A DNA stretch of 64,000 nt, from the NCBI RefSeq assembly GCF_009709575.1, contig NZ_WIXO01000001.1:5830001-5894000 (forward strand), given 5' to 3'. The DNA is from Streptomyces taklimakanensis. GTDB taxonomy: Bacteria > Actinomycetota > Actinomycetes > Streptomycetales > Streptomycetaceae. Below the pieces are notes generated by a model. The model did no database searches, was not told where the DNA came from, and worked only from the letters and a program-made list of their open reading frames with translations. Of this stretch, positions 51,667-60,149 are shown piece by piece. Within the stretch, counting starts at the first letter, position 1. Each line of letters begins with the position of its first letter. Both the position numbers and the translations under genes were made by a program.

Positions 51667-51929
51667 AAGGTTCTCCTCCATCCGTGTCCGTCTCGGCTCT
51701 GCGGGTGGCGAGAGCTCGGAAGTCGGAAGGAAGGGCTGCCTCCGCTCGCCACAAGGCGTGGCTCGCGTTGGGAGGCGGGGTCGAGCCATGCGTGCAGCCG
51801 GCCACATGCGCACCGGACGTAGGTGAGGACGCCGTCCATCACTCGGTGGCGGGAGAGGACGCTGAGGGGCTGCCTCAGCGACCAGCCACATATGGAACAC
51901 GTTTCCTCGGCTTTCGACGGGGCGCTCAT
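51663..51929 (-). CDS. small zinc-ribbon-like protein
   Basis: About 88 residues. Two Cys pairs, CSIC near residue 12 and CAC near 41 (VRCACGRLHAW), fit a zinc ribbon. The gene lies directly upstream of the exporter, overlaps its start by four bases, and is divergent from the LysR gene. ATG 51929 (MSAPSK) is favoured over the upstream ATG 51980. Such small ribbons may bind nucleic acid or a partner protein; the role is unknown. Confidence 0.65.
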   Translation of the reverse strand: MSAPSKAEETCSICGWSLRQPLSVLSRHRVMDGVLTYVRCACGRLHAWLDPASQREPRLVASGGSPSFRLPSSRHPQSRDGHGWRRTL

Positions 51930-52001
51930 GCCTTCAGGATCGGCAAGAAATCCGTACGCGTCCATCGCACATTTACGCATGTGATCTTATTGAATTACTG
52001 C

Positions 52002-52898
52002 ATGGTTGATCTCCAGCTTCTTCGGACTCTCCGCGTTCTGTACGTCCAGGGCACGGTCACCGCGACGGCTCGGGCCTTGCACATGTCACCGTCGGCTGTT
52101 TCGCAGCAGCTACGGCGACTCGCGGCGGAGGCGGGCGCCGACTTGCTACGGGCCGAGGGACGCCGGGTCCAATTCACCGCCGCGGGACACGTCCTGCTGC
52201 GCCATGCCGACCTGCTGTGCTCGCAGTGGGAGCGAGCAGTCTCCGAGCTGGCCGAAGAGGCCGGAAGCCCTCGGCGGACACTGTCCCTCGGGGGGTTCGC
52301 CACCAGCATCGACACTCTGCTGGCTCCTGCGGCCAGGCGCCTGAACCAGGCCGAGTATCCGACCAGGACGTTCCTCCAGGAGGCGGGGACGCAGGAGTGC
52401 TACGAAAAGCTGCTGGCCGGAGAGATCGACCTGGCTGTCCTGACTCCTCTGCCAGGGGGGCCACCCCTGGACGATCCACGCTTCGAACAGTCCGTACTGA
52501 TGGACGATCTCATGGACCTCGCTGTGCCCGCCGATCATCGGTTGGCGACACAGAGCACCGTCGATCTGGCGGATGCCTCGACCGAGGACTGGATCGCCCC
52601 GCACCACGACCACACCCGGCTCATCGAGTCCCTGTGCTCCGCGTCCGGGTTCGCCCCGAAGTTCGTCCACAGGGCCGACGCGTGGCATGCGGTGCTCTCT
52701 CTCGTGAGCCATGGCTTCGGGGTGTGCCTCGTTCCGCGCCTGGTCCCTCCCCCACGTCTCGACGTCGCGCGCGTACGCCTCCGCGGGGACCCACCGCCGT
52801 TCAGGCGGATCCTCGTCTGCGTCCGCAGCGGAACCGGGCAGGACCCCACCATCGCCGACGGCATCGCCGCTCTGCGGCAGCAGGCACAGGGGCACTGA
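52002..52898 (+). CDS. LysR-type transcriptional regulator
   Basis: 298 residues with a typical LysR start (MVDLQLLRTLRVLYVQGTV), helix-turn-helix (ATARALHMSPSAVSQQLRRLAAEAG) and effector domain. An AT-rich patch at 51970-52000 (ATTTACGCAT...TGAATTACTGC) holds the divergent promoter region. It resembles the LysR at 30302, and both sit beside exporters. No ribosome site precedes ATG 52002, so the transcript may be leaderless. Confidence 0.93.
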   Translation: MVDLQLLRTLRVLYVQGTVTATARALHMSPSAVSQQLRRLAAEAGADLLRAEGRRVQFTAAGHVLLRHADLLCSQWERAVSELAEEAGSPRRTLSLGGFATSIDTLLAPAARRLNQAEYPTRTFLQEAGTQECYEKLLAGEIDLAVLTPLPGGPPLDDPRFEQSVLMDDLMDLAVPADHRLATQSTVDLADASTEDWIAPHHDHTRLIESLCSASGFAPKFVHRADAWHAVLSLVSHGFGVCLVPRLVPPPRLDVARVRLRGDPPPFRRILVCVRSGTGQDPTIADGIAALRQQAQGH

Positions 52899-52984
52899 GC
52901 GTTTTCCAACCTGACCGCCGAGGGGGCTGGTTGGGCTGACAGACAGGCGAAGCCCCTGGTAGACGGGTTTTCGACCAAGAAGAA

Positions 52985-53187
52985 CCGTCTCCACCAGAGG
53001 CTTCGTGTGCTTGTCCACCCGTCCGGACTGGACGTGTCCACGTTCGCGCTGCTGGACGGCACGCTGCTGCCGACCGATGGGGGCACGGCATCATCGGTGT
53101 TCTCACGACGGTCGGCGTCACGTGCTGGGCGGACAAGGGCTACCGAGGCGCCAGGGGCGCGGTCCGCGTCCCGTACCGGGGCCGCTT
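52985..53187 (+). pseudogene. IS5-family transposase fragment
   Basis: Two pieces of an IS5-type DDE transposase: VSTFALLDGTLLPTD (start of the catalytic domain) and, after a deletion, GIIGVLTTVGVTCWADKGYRGA followed by VRVPYRGR. The segment normally between them, about 70 residues, is missing, so it cannot be active. Terminal repeats were not found. Confidence 0.7.
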
Positions 53188-53310
53188 CACCCAACCCGAC
53201 TCCAGCGGCCAGGAGACCAACCCTTGCCTCTACGCGAGCGGCGACCCCATCGACAACAACGGCCTCACCGGACCGCTCGGTTTGGCAGACGCCGCAGGAG
53301 TGGGACGGAA
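53174..53310 (+). pseudogene. RHS-repeat protein remnant
   Basis: Reading on in the same frame from the IS5 piece, GRFTQPDSSGQETNPCLYASGDPI matches the conserved end of RHS-core proteins (GRFxQPDPSGQExNPYLYAxGDP). Only this piece remains; no toxin domain follows. It appears to be a junction where a mobile element joined an RHS-type polymorphic toxin gene. Confidence 0.6.
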
Positions 53311-53547
53311 CCGCCTACGCGCCGATGGCCTGGAGGTCGGGCCTTTTGGGCCGTGCACCGTGCGGCGGCGACCTCGACCGCACCGGCAAGCCGAGGACGG
53401 CGCGGCCCCGCCCGAGACCCGGGGAGTGGCATCGGCCGAGATGTGATCGCCCAGCGTCGCCGAGGCAGGGGGCACTGCCGTCCGTACCGCGCCGGCGACC
53501 CCGTACCCTGACAAGATCGTTCGCGTCCGGTCTTGTGAGGAGTCGCC

Positions 53548-55284
53548 ATGGGACGTCTGCCCGGTCTGCTGGGAGTTCCTCGGCTGCTGCGCCACTACGG
53601 TGCGACCGCGGTCGGTCTTCCGGCCGACGACGAGATGGCGTTCGACGCCCCGGAACCGCGTGTGCGGGCGGCCTGTGATGCCTTGCGGCGGGGGCGGTAC
53701 GCCCCCGCGGAGGAGCTGCTCGCGGTCACCCGCGCGGAGTCCGACTGGGCCACCCGGGCCGATGCCGCCAGGGCGTTCGCGGACACCCTGCTCGACAGCC
53801 CCGGCCAACTGGACGACTGGTGTGCACGGAAGTTCCGCGACCGTGATCTGGCTCTTGTCCGCGCCGAGGCGGCCGTCGCACAGGCCTGGTCGGTGCGGAC
53901 CGGGGCGCGGGCCTCGGAGGTTTCGACCGAGCAGTTCGCCGGTTTCCACGCGCTTCTCGCCGACGCCGTGCCGGTTCTCGAAGAGGCGGTCGCTTTGAAC
54001 CAGGGGGATCCCACGCCGTGGGTCGCCGTCCTCCGGCACGACACCGGGGCCGCTGCGTCCCGGGCGGAGTTCGAGGACCACCTCGCGAACGCCCTGGCGA
54101 TGGACCCCCACAACTGGGCCGTCCACGCGCGCGCCGTGCAGTTCCTCGCCGCCAAGTGGTACGGCTCCCACGAGGAGATGTTCGCGTACGCCGAGCGGGT
54201 CGCGGCCGCGAGCCCGGAAGGTCACCAGCTGCGCGGGCTGCCGGTCGTGGCACTGTCCGAACTCGTCTTGGACGAACGGCCGGCCGGCGACGCGGCGACC
54301 AAGTACGGGCCGATCGGCCAGGACCGTGTGGACGCCGCGATCGCCGCTGCCCGCGCCCTCTCGGCGGCCCGCCCCGTCGGCGATCCGCAACTGGCCCGTG
54401 TCCGCAACCACCTGGCCTGGGCGATGATCCGTGACGGCCGGCCGGCCACCGAGATCCTTGACGTCTTCCGGGCCATCGGGCGGCACGTCACCGCCTTCCC
54501 GTGGGATTACCTCGACGGGCTGCCGACGTTCCTGGAACTCCGTAAGGGAGTGCGCGCCCAAGTGGCCCGTGAGACCCCGTTCTTCGGCGGCTCGGTGCCT
54601 TCGCCGGAGACGGCGACGGCCGCCGTGGACGCGGGCGGCGCCCGCCGGGAGCTCGCCCTGGTGCCTGCGACGGCCACTCAGGTCGCCAAGGCCGTGCTGC
54701 TCACCGGCGTCACCTACCGCACGGCGCCGCTCGGCAATGGCATCACCCTCGTCGAGACCGCCCCCTCACAGGAACCGGACACCAGAGGGCGCGGCCGGCG
54801 GCGCGGCCTGCGCCGTGCCCTCCTCGGTGAGGGCGGCCTCGAACGGCTCGCCCAGTCGTTCACGACCGGTGAACCCTGGCCCGTGCTCGTCGTGTCCCGG
54901 TGCGTCGACCGGTACGGACTGGTTCTGGTGCGTGACCGCAAGGTCTTGATGTCACATTTTTGGCAGGGCCCCGAGGGGATCCCAATCCAGCAGGAGGCCG
55001 CCGAGACCGCCGCCGCTCTCACGTCGGCCTTCCCCAAGGCCGACGAGCGCCTCGTCGCTGCCGCGCTGCGCGACCCCGGTACGGACCGCGCCCCGCTCGA
55101 CGCCACCCTCAAGGCGCTGCGACTGCCGGCGCTGCCCGCGGAGTACGGCGAAGGGTACGAGATTCTGGCCGACATGCCGAAGGCGCGGGTCGTCGCCAAA
55201 CGCTCCCTGCGCGCCGCCTTGCGGGAGTCGCTGCGCGACGGCCCTTCGGACGCCTCCCGCGAACTGCCGCCGCTGGGTCTGTGA
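53548..55284 (+). CDS. large protein of unknown function
   Basis: 578 residues. ATG 53548 has GAGGAG six bases upstream. The first 330 residues are helical with TPR-like spacing (DALRRGRYAPAEELLAVTRAESDW; HLANALAMDPHNWAVHARAVQFLAAKWYGSHEEMFAYAERVA). Residues 350-560 are more beta-rich. No signal or membrane segment is seen. The N-terminal part recalls actinomycete DUF4034-type proteins, but I am not sure. It is flanked on both sides by broken mobile elements. Confidence 0.85.
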   Translation: MGRLPGLLGVPRLLRHYGATAVGLPADDEMAFDAPEPRVRAACDALRRGRYAPAEELLAVTRAESDWATRADAARAFADTLLDSPGQLDDWCARKFRDRDLALVRAEAAVAQAWSVRTGARASEVSTEQFAGFHALLADAVPVLEEAVALNQGDPTPWVAVLRHDTGAAASRAEFEDHLANALAMDPHNWAVHARAVQFLAAKWYGSHEEMFAYAERVAAASPEGHQLRGLPVVALSELVLDERPAGDAATKYGPIGQDRVDAAIAAARALSAARPVGDPQLARVRNHLAWAMIRDGRPATEILDVFRAIGRHVTAFPWDYLDGLPTFLELRKGVRAQVARETPFFGGSVPSPETATAAVDAGGARRELALVPATATQVAKAVLLTGVTYRTAPLGNGITLVETAPSQEPDTRGRGRRRGLRRALLGEGGLERLAQSFTTGEPWPVLVVSRCVDRYGLVLVRDRKVLMSHFWQGPEGIPIQQEAAETAAALTSAFPKADERLVAAALRDPGTDRAPLDATLKALRLPALPAEYGEGYEILADMPKARVVAKRSLRAALRESLRDGPSDASRELPPLGL

Positions 55285-55499
55285 CGGCGGGCCGGGACCA
55301 TGCCGAACGACCCGGGGGACGAGAGCGGACCTTGACGTCCGACTGCCACGCCCCCGGTTGTCGGCCGGGTTTGGAGACAGGCCCGGACGGTGCGGACCAC
55401 CGGTCACGGCAACCGCACCGCTTCGATCTCCTGCTCCAGCAGTTCTTCCAGGACCTGTTCCGGCAGTCCGCAAGGGCTCCGGCCCCCGGGGCCGGAAGC

Positions 55500-55684
55500 C
55501 GACCGCGAAGTTCGGCGCCGCCCTGGTGATCGTGGACCAGCCCGCCTCCGTCGGCGTCCTGCCGTTGACCGTCGCCCGGGACGCGGGCTGCCAGGTCGCC
55601 TACCTGTCCGGGCTCGCGATGCGAGGGATCGCCGACCTCCACCCGGGCGAGGCCAAGGCCGACGCGGAGGACGCGCCCGTGTGA
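55500..55684 (+). pseudogene. IS110-family transposase fragment
   Basis: The sequence reads PTAKFGAALVIVDQPASVGV...AGCQVAYLSGLAMRGIADLHPGEAKADAEDA, which matches the N-terminal RuvC-like DEDD domain of IS110 transposases (VDQPxSIGxLxLxVAR...AYLPGLAMRRxADLYPGEAKTDARDA). It stops at 55684; the rest is missing. Confidence 0.75.
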
Positions 55685-55769
55685 CGAGCCGGCCGGTGAA
55701 CCCTGCCAACGCCGAGGCCGCCGTGAGCCGGCACGCCGAGGACCGCAAGACGATCCGGCACCCCCGAAC

Positions 55770-56160
55770 CGCGCGACCGGACCATCCGGCTCGGCGTCGA
55801 GAACCCGTGCCGACGCTTCCGCCACGTCCACGGCGAACCGCGCCGACTCGGACACAGGATCAGTCCGGCCACCGTGCGCCGTCTCCCGCGCGAAGCCGGG
55901 CTGGGACCCGCGCCCCGTCGGCAGCCTGCCCGGCGCGAGCGGGCCGCCTTCCTCAAGGCCCAGGGCGAGGGGCGCCCGCCACGGACTTCTCTCACGTTGA
56001 CATGATCAACCCGCGGCGGCTGTACGCCGTGTTCGTGATGGGGATCCGCACCCGCACCGCGCACACCCCGGGCGTCACCGCCCACCCCACGGCGGCGTGG
56101 GCCACGCGGCAGGCCCGCCGGCTGCTGTGGCCTCCCGCCGACCGGAAAGCCCTCCCCCTT
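55770..56160 (+). pseudogene. integrase-core (rve) transposase fragment
   Basis: Frames carry pieces of an IS3/IS481-type integrase: TIRLGVENPCRRFRHVHGE..RRLGHRISPATVRRL, then ATDFSHVDMINPRRLYAVFVM..RTRTAHTPGVTAHPTAAWATRQARRLLW. A frameshift or deletion separates them, and the C-terminal catalytic part is lost. It runs straight into the promoter of the acetyltransferase gene. Confidence 0.7.
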
Positions 56161-56174
56161 GCCGGTCGGCGGGA

Positions 56175-56210
56175 TGTACGAACGTACCTTTCGAAGCGTA
56201 CGCTCGTACA
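56175..56210. promoter_or_regulatory. 36-bp palindromic operator
   Basis: TGTACGAACGTAC (56175-56187) and GTACGCTCGTACA (56198-56210) are 13-base inverted arms with one mismatch around a TTCGAA-centred spacer. The site ends one base before the acetyltransferase ATG. It is a likely binding site of the TetR protein encoded next in the operon, covering the transcription or translation start. Confidence 0.75.
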
Positions 56211-56211
56211 C

Positions 56212-56790
56212 ATGACGGACTACTTCGCCGACGACCCGCGTTCCAACCTGGAACGCATGCTCGCGGGCGACTTCTACATCGCAGAGGACCCCGAGATCGC
56301 CGACAGGCAGCACCGCGCGATGCGGCTGGCCGCCCGCTACCAGGCCGTCTACCTGGACGCCCCCGCCGAGGCCCGGTCGACCCTGGAGGAACTGCTCGGC
56401 TCCGCGGGCGAGGGGATCGAGGTGCGCCCGCCACTGTTCGTCGACTACGGCAGCAACATCACCATCGGTGCCCGCACCTTCGTCAACTACAACCTCACCG
56501 CGCTGGACGTCGCCGCGATCACCATCGGCGAGGACTGCCAGATCGGCCCGAACGTCCAACTCCTCACCCCCACCCACCCCCTGGAGCCCCAGCCCCGACG
56601 CGACAAGCTGGAAGCCGCCCTCCCCATCACCATCGGCGACAACGTCTGGCTCGGTGGTGGCGTCATCGTCTGTCCCGGCGTGACCATCGGCGACAACAGC
56701 GTCGTCGGCGCCGGCTCGGTCGTCACCAAGAACATCCCCGCCGACGTCGTCGCCGTGGGCGCCCCCGCCCGCCCCGTCCGCGACCTCTGA
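56212..56790 (+). CDS. maltose/galactoside O-acetyltransferase-like protein (LbH fold)
   Basis: 192 residues. The N-terminal helix matches the mac domain (MLAGDFYIAEDPEI) and the rest is a left-handed beta-helix of hexapeptide repeats (ITIGARTFVNYNLTALD; ITIGDNVWLGGGVIVCPGVTIGDNSVVGAGSVVTKNI). The catalytic His region is LLTPTHPLEPQPR. It transfers acetyl from acetyl-CoA to a sugar or similar acceptor. No ribosome site precedes ATG 56212, which lies directly behind the operator, so a leaderless mRNA is likely. Confidence 0.92.
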   Translation: MTDYFADDPRSNLERMLAGDFYIAEDPEIADRQHRAMRLAARYQAVYLDAPAEARSTLEELLGSAGEGIEVRPPLFVDYGSNITIGARTFVNYNLTALDVAAITIGEDCQIGPNVQLLTPTHPLEPQPRRDKLEAALPITIGDNVWLGGGVIVCPGVTIGDNSVVGAGSVVTKNIPADVVAVGAPARPVRDL

Positions 56791-56803
56791 AAGCCCTTTC
56801 CCG

Positions 56804-57349
56804 ATGGCCACCGGACACACCGATCCGCAGCGGCGCGAGCGTATCCTCGCCGCCACCCTCGACCACATCGCCGCCGAGGGCGTCGCCGGCGTCTCCCACC
56901 GCAAGATCGCCGCCCGCGCCGGCGTGCCGCTCGGTTCGATGACCTACCACTTCACCGGCATCGACGACCTACTCCGCGAAGCCTTCACCCGCTTCGCCGA
57001 GCACATCGTGACGGTGTTCGAACAGCACTTGGTCACCGCAGGCGACACGGAGCAGGCGCGCCAGGCCGTCACCGACCTCGTCCACGCGATCTCCGACGGT
57101 CCGCAGCGCGACCTCGTCCTCACGCAGGAGCTCTACACCCTCGCCGCCCGGCGCCCCGAGTACCGCGAACTGACCCGGACGTGGATGGCCCGCAGCCGGG
57201 ACCTGCTGCGGCGGCACTTCGACGCCGACACCGCCCGCCAGCTCGACGCGCTCATCGAGGGACTCACCCTCCACCGAGCGCTCGACACCGCACCGCACGA
57301 ACGCGCCCTGACGAGCGAAGCGGTCCGGCGCATCACCACCACCGCCTGA
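56804..57349 (+). CDS. TetR-family regulator
   Basis: 181 residues with a clear TetR helix-turn-helix (AAEGVAGVSHRKIAARAGVPLGSMTYHFTGIDDLL). It follows the acetyltransferase by 13 bases in the same operon. The 36-bp palindrome upstream of the operon is its probable operator, giving self-repression. A strong terminator follows. Confidence 0.92.
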   Translation: MATGHTDPQRRERILAATLDHIAAEGVAGVSHRKIAARAGVPLGSMTYHFTGIDDLLREAFTRFAEHIVTVFEQHLVTAGDTEQARQAVTDLVHAISDGPQRDLVLTQELYTLAARRPEYRELTRTWMARSRDLLRRHFDADTARQLDALIEGLTLHRALDTAPHERALTSEAVRRITTTA

Positions 57350-57365
57350 AGGCGGCCATCAAGCA

Positions 57366-57405
57366 GCCCGCGGGGGCACGAACCTGACAACGTGCCCCCG
57401 CGGGC
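57366..57405. terminator. rho-independent-type terminator hairpin
   Basis: GCCCGCGGGGGCACG and CGTGCCCCCGCGGGC form a perfect 15-bp stem with a 10-base loop, 17 bases after the TetR stop. It ends the acetyltransferase-tetR transcript. Confidence 0.85.
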
Positions 57406-57522
57406 CACATCCGCAAATGGTGTCGGGTTCGCGGGCCGCCGCCTTCCCTCCCGTCCACGAGCGGGGCCGCGAGCCCGACCACCTGCCGACCGCCTTGTTC
57501 ACGCCACTTCCCATGGTTCATT

Positions 57523-57831
57523 TCACCGAACCCCCCTTTCATCCTGGGGCGCGAGGACGGAACGAGTTGGTCGAGCACGGCGAAGTGCGAGGTCATCGTG
57601 CCTCTGCCGCCCTGCCGCCCTGCCGCCAGGTGGCCTCCCGGGAGCGGGCGCCAGGGCGACCAACGAGGTCAGCGGCCTGGCGGCCTCACGGTAGCGGGGC
57701 AGGGCGGGTGGCCCAGGCCCACCATACGCAGGCTGCCACGGCCCGGCGGTGCCAGACCGGGCGATCTCCTGGGGCACCCGAGCCCGCCGACGCCGCTGCT
57801 GGTCCTCGGCCCACTCCTCGGGTAGGGACAA
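57523..57831 (-). pseudogene. possible transposase remnant (IS701-like)
   Basis: The minus-strand reading LPEEWAEDQQRRRRARVPQEI resembles the conserved LPxxWxxDxxRRxxAGVPxE segment of IS701-type transposases; nothing else of the enzyme is visible. This is the only content I can suggest for the roughly 450-base gap before the next TetR gene. Confidence 0.4.
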
Positions 57832-57862
57832 CCCCCACTCCAGCGGAGACGGGAACGAAGCA

Positions 57863-58489
57863 CTACTGGACGTCGGCGTTCGCCGTCATCAGTGTGTGCA
57901 GTCCGTTGCGCAGGATCTCGCTGCTGGCGTCGCCGAACAGGGCCTGCTGGACGATGAATCCCTGTGCCAAGGCCATCAGGGTGCGTACGACGTGGTCGGT
58001 GGTGACGTCGGCGGGCAGTCGACCCGCGCGCTGATAGGTCCGGACCAGCTCGCTCCACACCACGTGCATGTCCTCGTACCCCTGCCGGAGGGTGATGGCG
58101 AGCGGCTCATTGCGCAAGGATTCACCCCACACCTGCAGGATCAGCTTGGCGAAGGCACCGGTACTCTCGGTGCCCGCCCGGTGCGCCTGCTCTTCCAGCA
58201 CACGGCTGAGCACGCCGCTGAGCACTTCGTCGAGCGGGCGTGTCGGGGTGTCCCGGGTGGCGCCGGCGAAGGCCTCGCGCATCGAGGTGAACGCCTCGAC
58301 GGCCACCGCCTGGATCAGCTCCTCTTTGCTGCCGAAGTAGCGGTAGACGGCGCCGGCCGACAGATCCGTCTCCTTGAAGACGTCCTGCATGGACGTGGCG
58401 TGGAAGCCGTTGCGGGTGAAGCAGCGGCGGGCGCCGGTGATGATCTGCTGACGCCGGGCGTCGAGGTGTGCCTGGGATACGCGTGCCAT
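57863..58489 (-). CDS. TetR-family regulator
   Basis: 208 residues with the TetR helix-turn-helix (FTRNGFHATSMQDVFKETDLSAGAVYRYFGSKEEL) and a helical ligand domain. ATG 58489 is the natural start. It is divergent from a membrane-protein gene. Two near-identical sites lie between the genes, and a third, inverted, lies upstream of the methyltransferase gene, suggesting it represses all three. Confidence 0.93.
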   Translation of the reverse strand: MARVSQAHLDARRQQIITGARRCFTRNGFHATSMQDVFKETDLSAGAVYRYFGSKEELIQAVAVEAFTSMREAFAGATRDTPTRPLDEVLSGVLSRVLEEQAHRAGTESTGAFAKLILQVWGESLRNEPLAITLRQGYEDMHVVWSELVRTYQRAGRLPADVTTDHVVRTLMALAQGFIVQQALFGDASSEILRNGLHTLMTANADVQ

Positions 58490-58500
58490 GTTCCGCAGGT

Positions 58501-58577
58501 TAAAACGAACGTTCCTTCTTGACAAGCGGCTCCAGGTCGTCACAGAGTGAGAACGTAAAACGAACGATCCTTCTTTG
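58501..58577. promoter_or_regulatory. two repeated operator sites of the TetR regulator
   Basis: TAAAACGAACGTTCCTTCTT (58501-58520) recurs at 58556-58575 with one base changed (GAACGATC for GAACGTTC). The GAACGTTC core of the first is a perfect palindrome. They lie in the divergent gap, one near each gene start. Confidence 0.75.
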
Positions 58578-58595
58578 ATCGATTGGGGCCTCCCC

Positions 58596-59582
58596 ATGTC
58601 GCACGGACGTAGCATGATCGCCGTCGTCCTCCTGATCCCCACCGTGATCGCGTCCGCTTTGTGGGCCTTCCTGTGGCCCAACGCCCGCCTCGAGCCACGG
58701 GACCTGCCACTCGGCGTCGCCGGGCCCGCCCAGGCCACCGCACCGGTCAAGACGCAGCTGGAGCGGCACGACGGCGCTTTCGAGGTGCACACCTACGCGG
58801 ACGAAGACGCCGCCCGCACCGCCATCGAAGAGCGCGACATCTACGGCGCCGTCGTGGTCACCCGGCAGGGACCGCAACTGCTGACCGCCTCCGCCGCCGG
58901 CCCGGCCGTGGCGCAGCTGCTCACCGATGCCGTCGGCGGACAAGACGGCCGGCCCGTGCCGGCCAAGGACGTTGTCCCGCTGCCCAAGGAGGACGCACGA
59001 GGCACCGCGCTCGGCTCCAGCGTGTTGCCGATGGCGTTGGCCGGCATCGCCATCGGCGGCGCCGTCACCGCACTCGGCCTGCGCGGTACCCGGGCTGCGA
59101 CCGCCGTCCTCGGCGCCGCCACCACGATCGGGCTCGTCGCCGCCGGTATCGCGCACAGTTGGCTCGGCGCGCTGGCCGGCAACTGGTGGGCCGAGGCCGG
59201 TGCCTTCGCGCTCGTCGTCCTGGCCGGCGGTGCGACGGTCGCAGGTCTGGCGGCGCTGCTCGGCACAGGGGGAATCGGTCTGGGCTCGCTGCTGGTGATG
59301 CTGCTCGGCAACCCCTTCTCCGGCGTCTCCACCGCTCCGGAACTCCTGCCCGAGCCGGCCGCCACCCTCGGCCAGTTGCTGCCGCCCGGAGCCGGCGGAC
59401 AGCTGCTCCGTTCGGTCGCCTACTTCGACGGCAACGCCGTCGGCGGACCTCTGCTCACCCTCGGCGTCTGGGCCCTGCTCGGGCTGTCCCTGATCCGGCT
59501 CGGTGAGCCGGTCAAGCGCCGCCGCACCACCGGCGGGCCCGAGCCCGCCGGTGGAGTACGGCCCGCCTCGAGCGTCGCCTGA
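58596..59582 (+). CDS. ABC-2/YhgE-like multi-span membrane protein
   Basis: About 328 residues. One span at the N-terminus (MIAVVLLIPTVIASALWAFLW), an outside segment of about 110 residues, then five to six spans from about 145 on. The layout resembles ABC-2-type or YhgE/Pip membrane proteins. No ATPase gene lies beside it. Its start is close to the second TetR operator, so it is likely repressed by the divergent TetR, as for many drug-export genes. ATG 58596 is chosen; an upstream in-frame TTG at 58575 is unlikely. Confidence 0.85.
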   Translation: MSHGRSMIAVVLLIPTVIASALWAFLWPNARLEPRDLPLGVAGPAQATAPVKTQLERHDGAFEVHTYADEDAARTAIEERDIYGAVVVTRQGPQLLTASAAGPAVAQLLTDAVGGQDGRPVPAKDVVPLPKEDARGTALGSSVLPMALAGIAIGGAVTALGLRGTRAATAVLGAATTIGLVAAGIAHSWLGALAGNWWAEAGAFALVVLAGGATVAGLAALLGTGGIGLGSLLVMLLGNPFSGVSTAPELLPEPAATLGQLLPPGAGGQLLRSVAYFDGNAVGGPLLTLGVWALLGLSLIRLGEPVKRRRTTGGPEPAGGVRPASSVA

Positions 59583-59713
59583 GGCCGACCGGGCTCCGGG
59601 TGCCCGCCCGGCACCGCGACCACGGACACCGGCCGGGGCCAACGCCCCGCGGACGCTGACCGGCCACACACCTTCGCAGCCCGGGAACCAGTCACCGCCG
59701 GAAGGAAGCAGCC

Positions 59714-60007
59714 ATGAACGGCCTCGGCACCGCGCTCCTGACGACCGCCGCCTCGCCGCAGGCGCGGAACATCGCCTACGCCGTTGCCGTTGCCTCCGGA
59801 CCCGCCTTCGGTGGCGCCTCCGCGCTGCCCCGGGCCGTCGCGGTCCGGCCGGCGCCGGACGTCTTCACGCCGCTCACCGCCCTGGCGGTCGTGACCGGCC
59901 CGTGCCGTCGGACCGACCAAGCGGCCGGCTTCGCTCCGGCACCCAAGACCTCGCCCCCGGCAGCTGTAGCGGACTGTCGGGGGCGAGCTGCCGGCGCACG
60001 GCCTTGA
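59714..60007 (+). CDS. short open frame, doubtful
   Basis: 97 codons after a good ribosome site (GGAAGGAAGCAGCC-ATG), between the membrane protein and the methyltransferase. The start (MNGLGTALLTTAASPQARNIAYAVAVASG) looks like a small hydrophobic protein, but the second half is Pro/Arg-rich and low in complexity. It may be a truncated gene. Confidence 0.4.
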   Translation: MNGLGTALLTTAASPQARNIAYAVAVASGPAFGGASALPRAVAVRPAPDVFTPLTALAVVTGPCRRTDQAAGFAPAPKTSPPAAVADCRGRAAGARP

Positions 60008-60118
60008 GCAGGCGTGCGCCGGGAGGTTAAGGAATCGCCGCTTCCGCGGCGCCCCTGCGCACTCGCGCGGGTGGCCCGCAGGGAAGCACTCGATGGTGTT
60101 CGACAGTTCAGCACGACT

Positions 60119-60136
60119 TGAATGTTCGTTCTTTTC
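60119..60136. promoter_or_regulatory. third TetR operator-like site
   Basis: TGAATGTTCGTTCTTTTC is, on the opposite strand, close to the GAACGAAC/AAAACGAACGTTCC sites at 58501 and 58556 (shared core GTTCGTT). It lies just before the methyltransferase ribosome site, so the same TetR probably controls this gene. Confidence 0.55.
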
Positions 60137-60149
60137 GCAGGAGGTAGCA

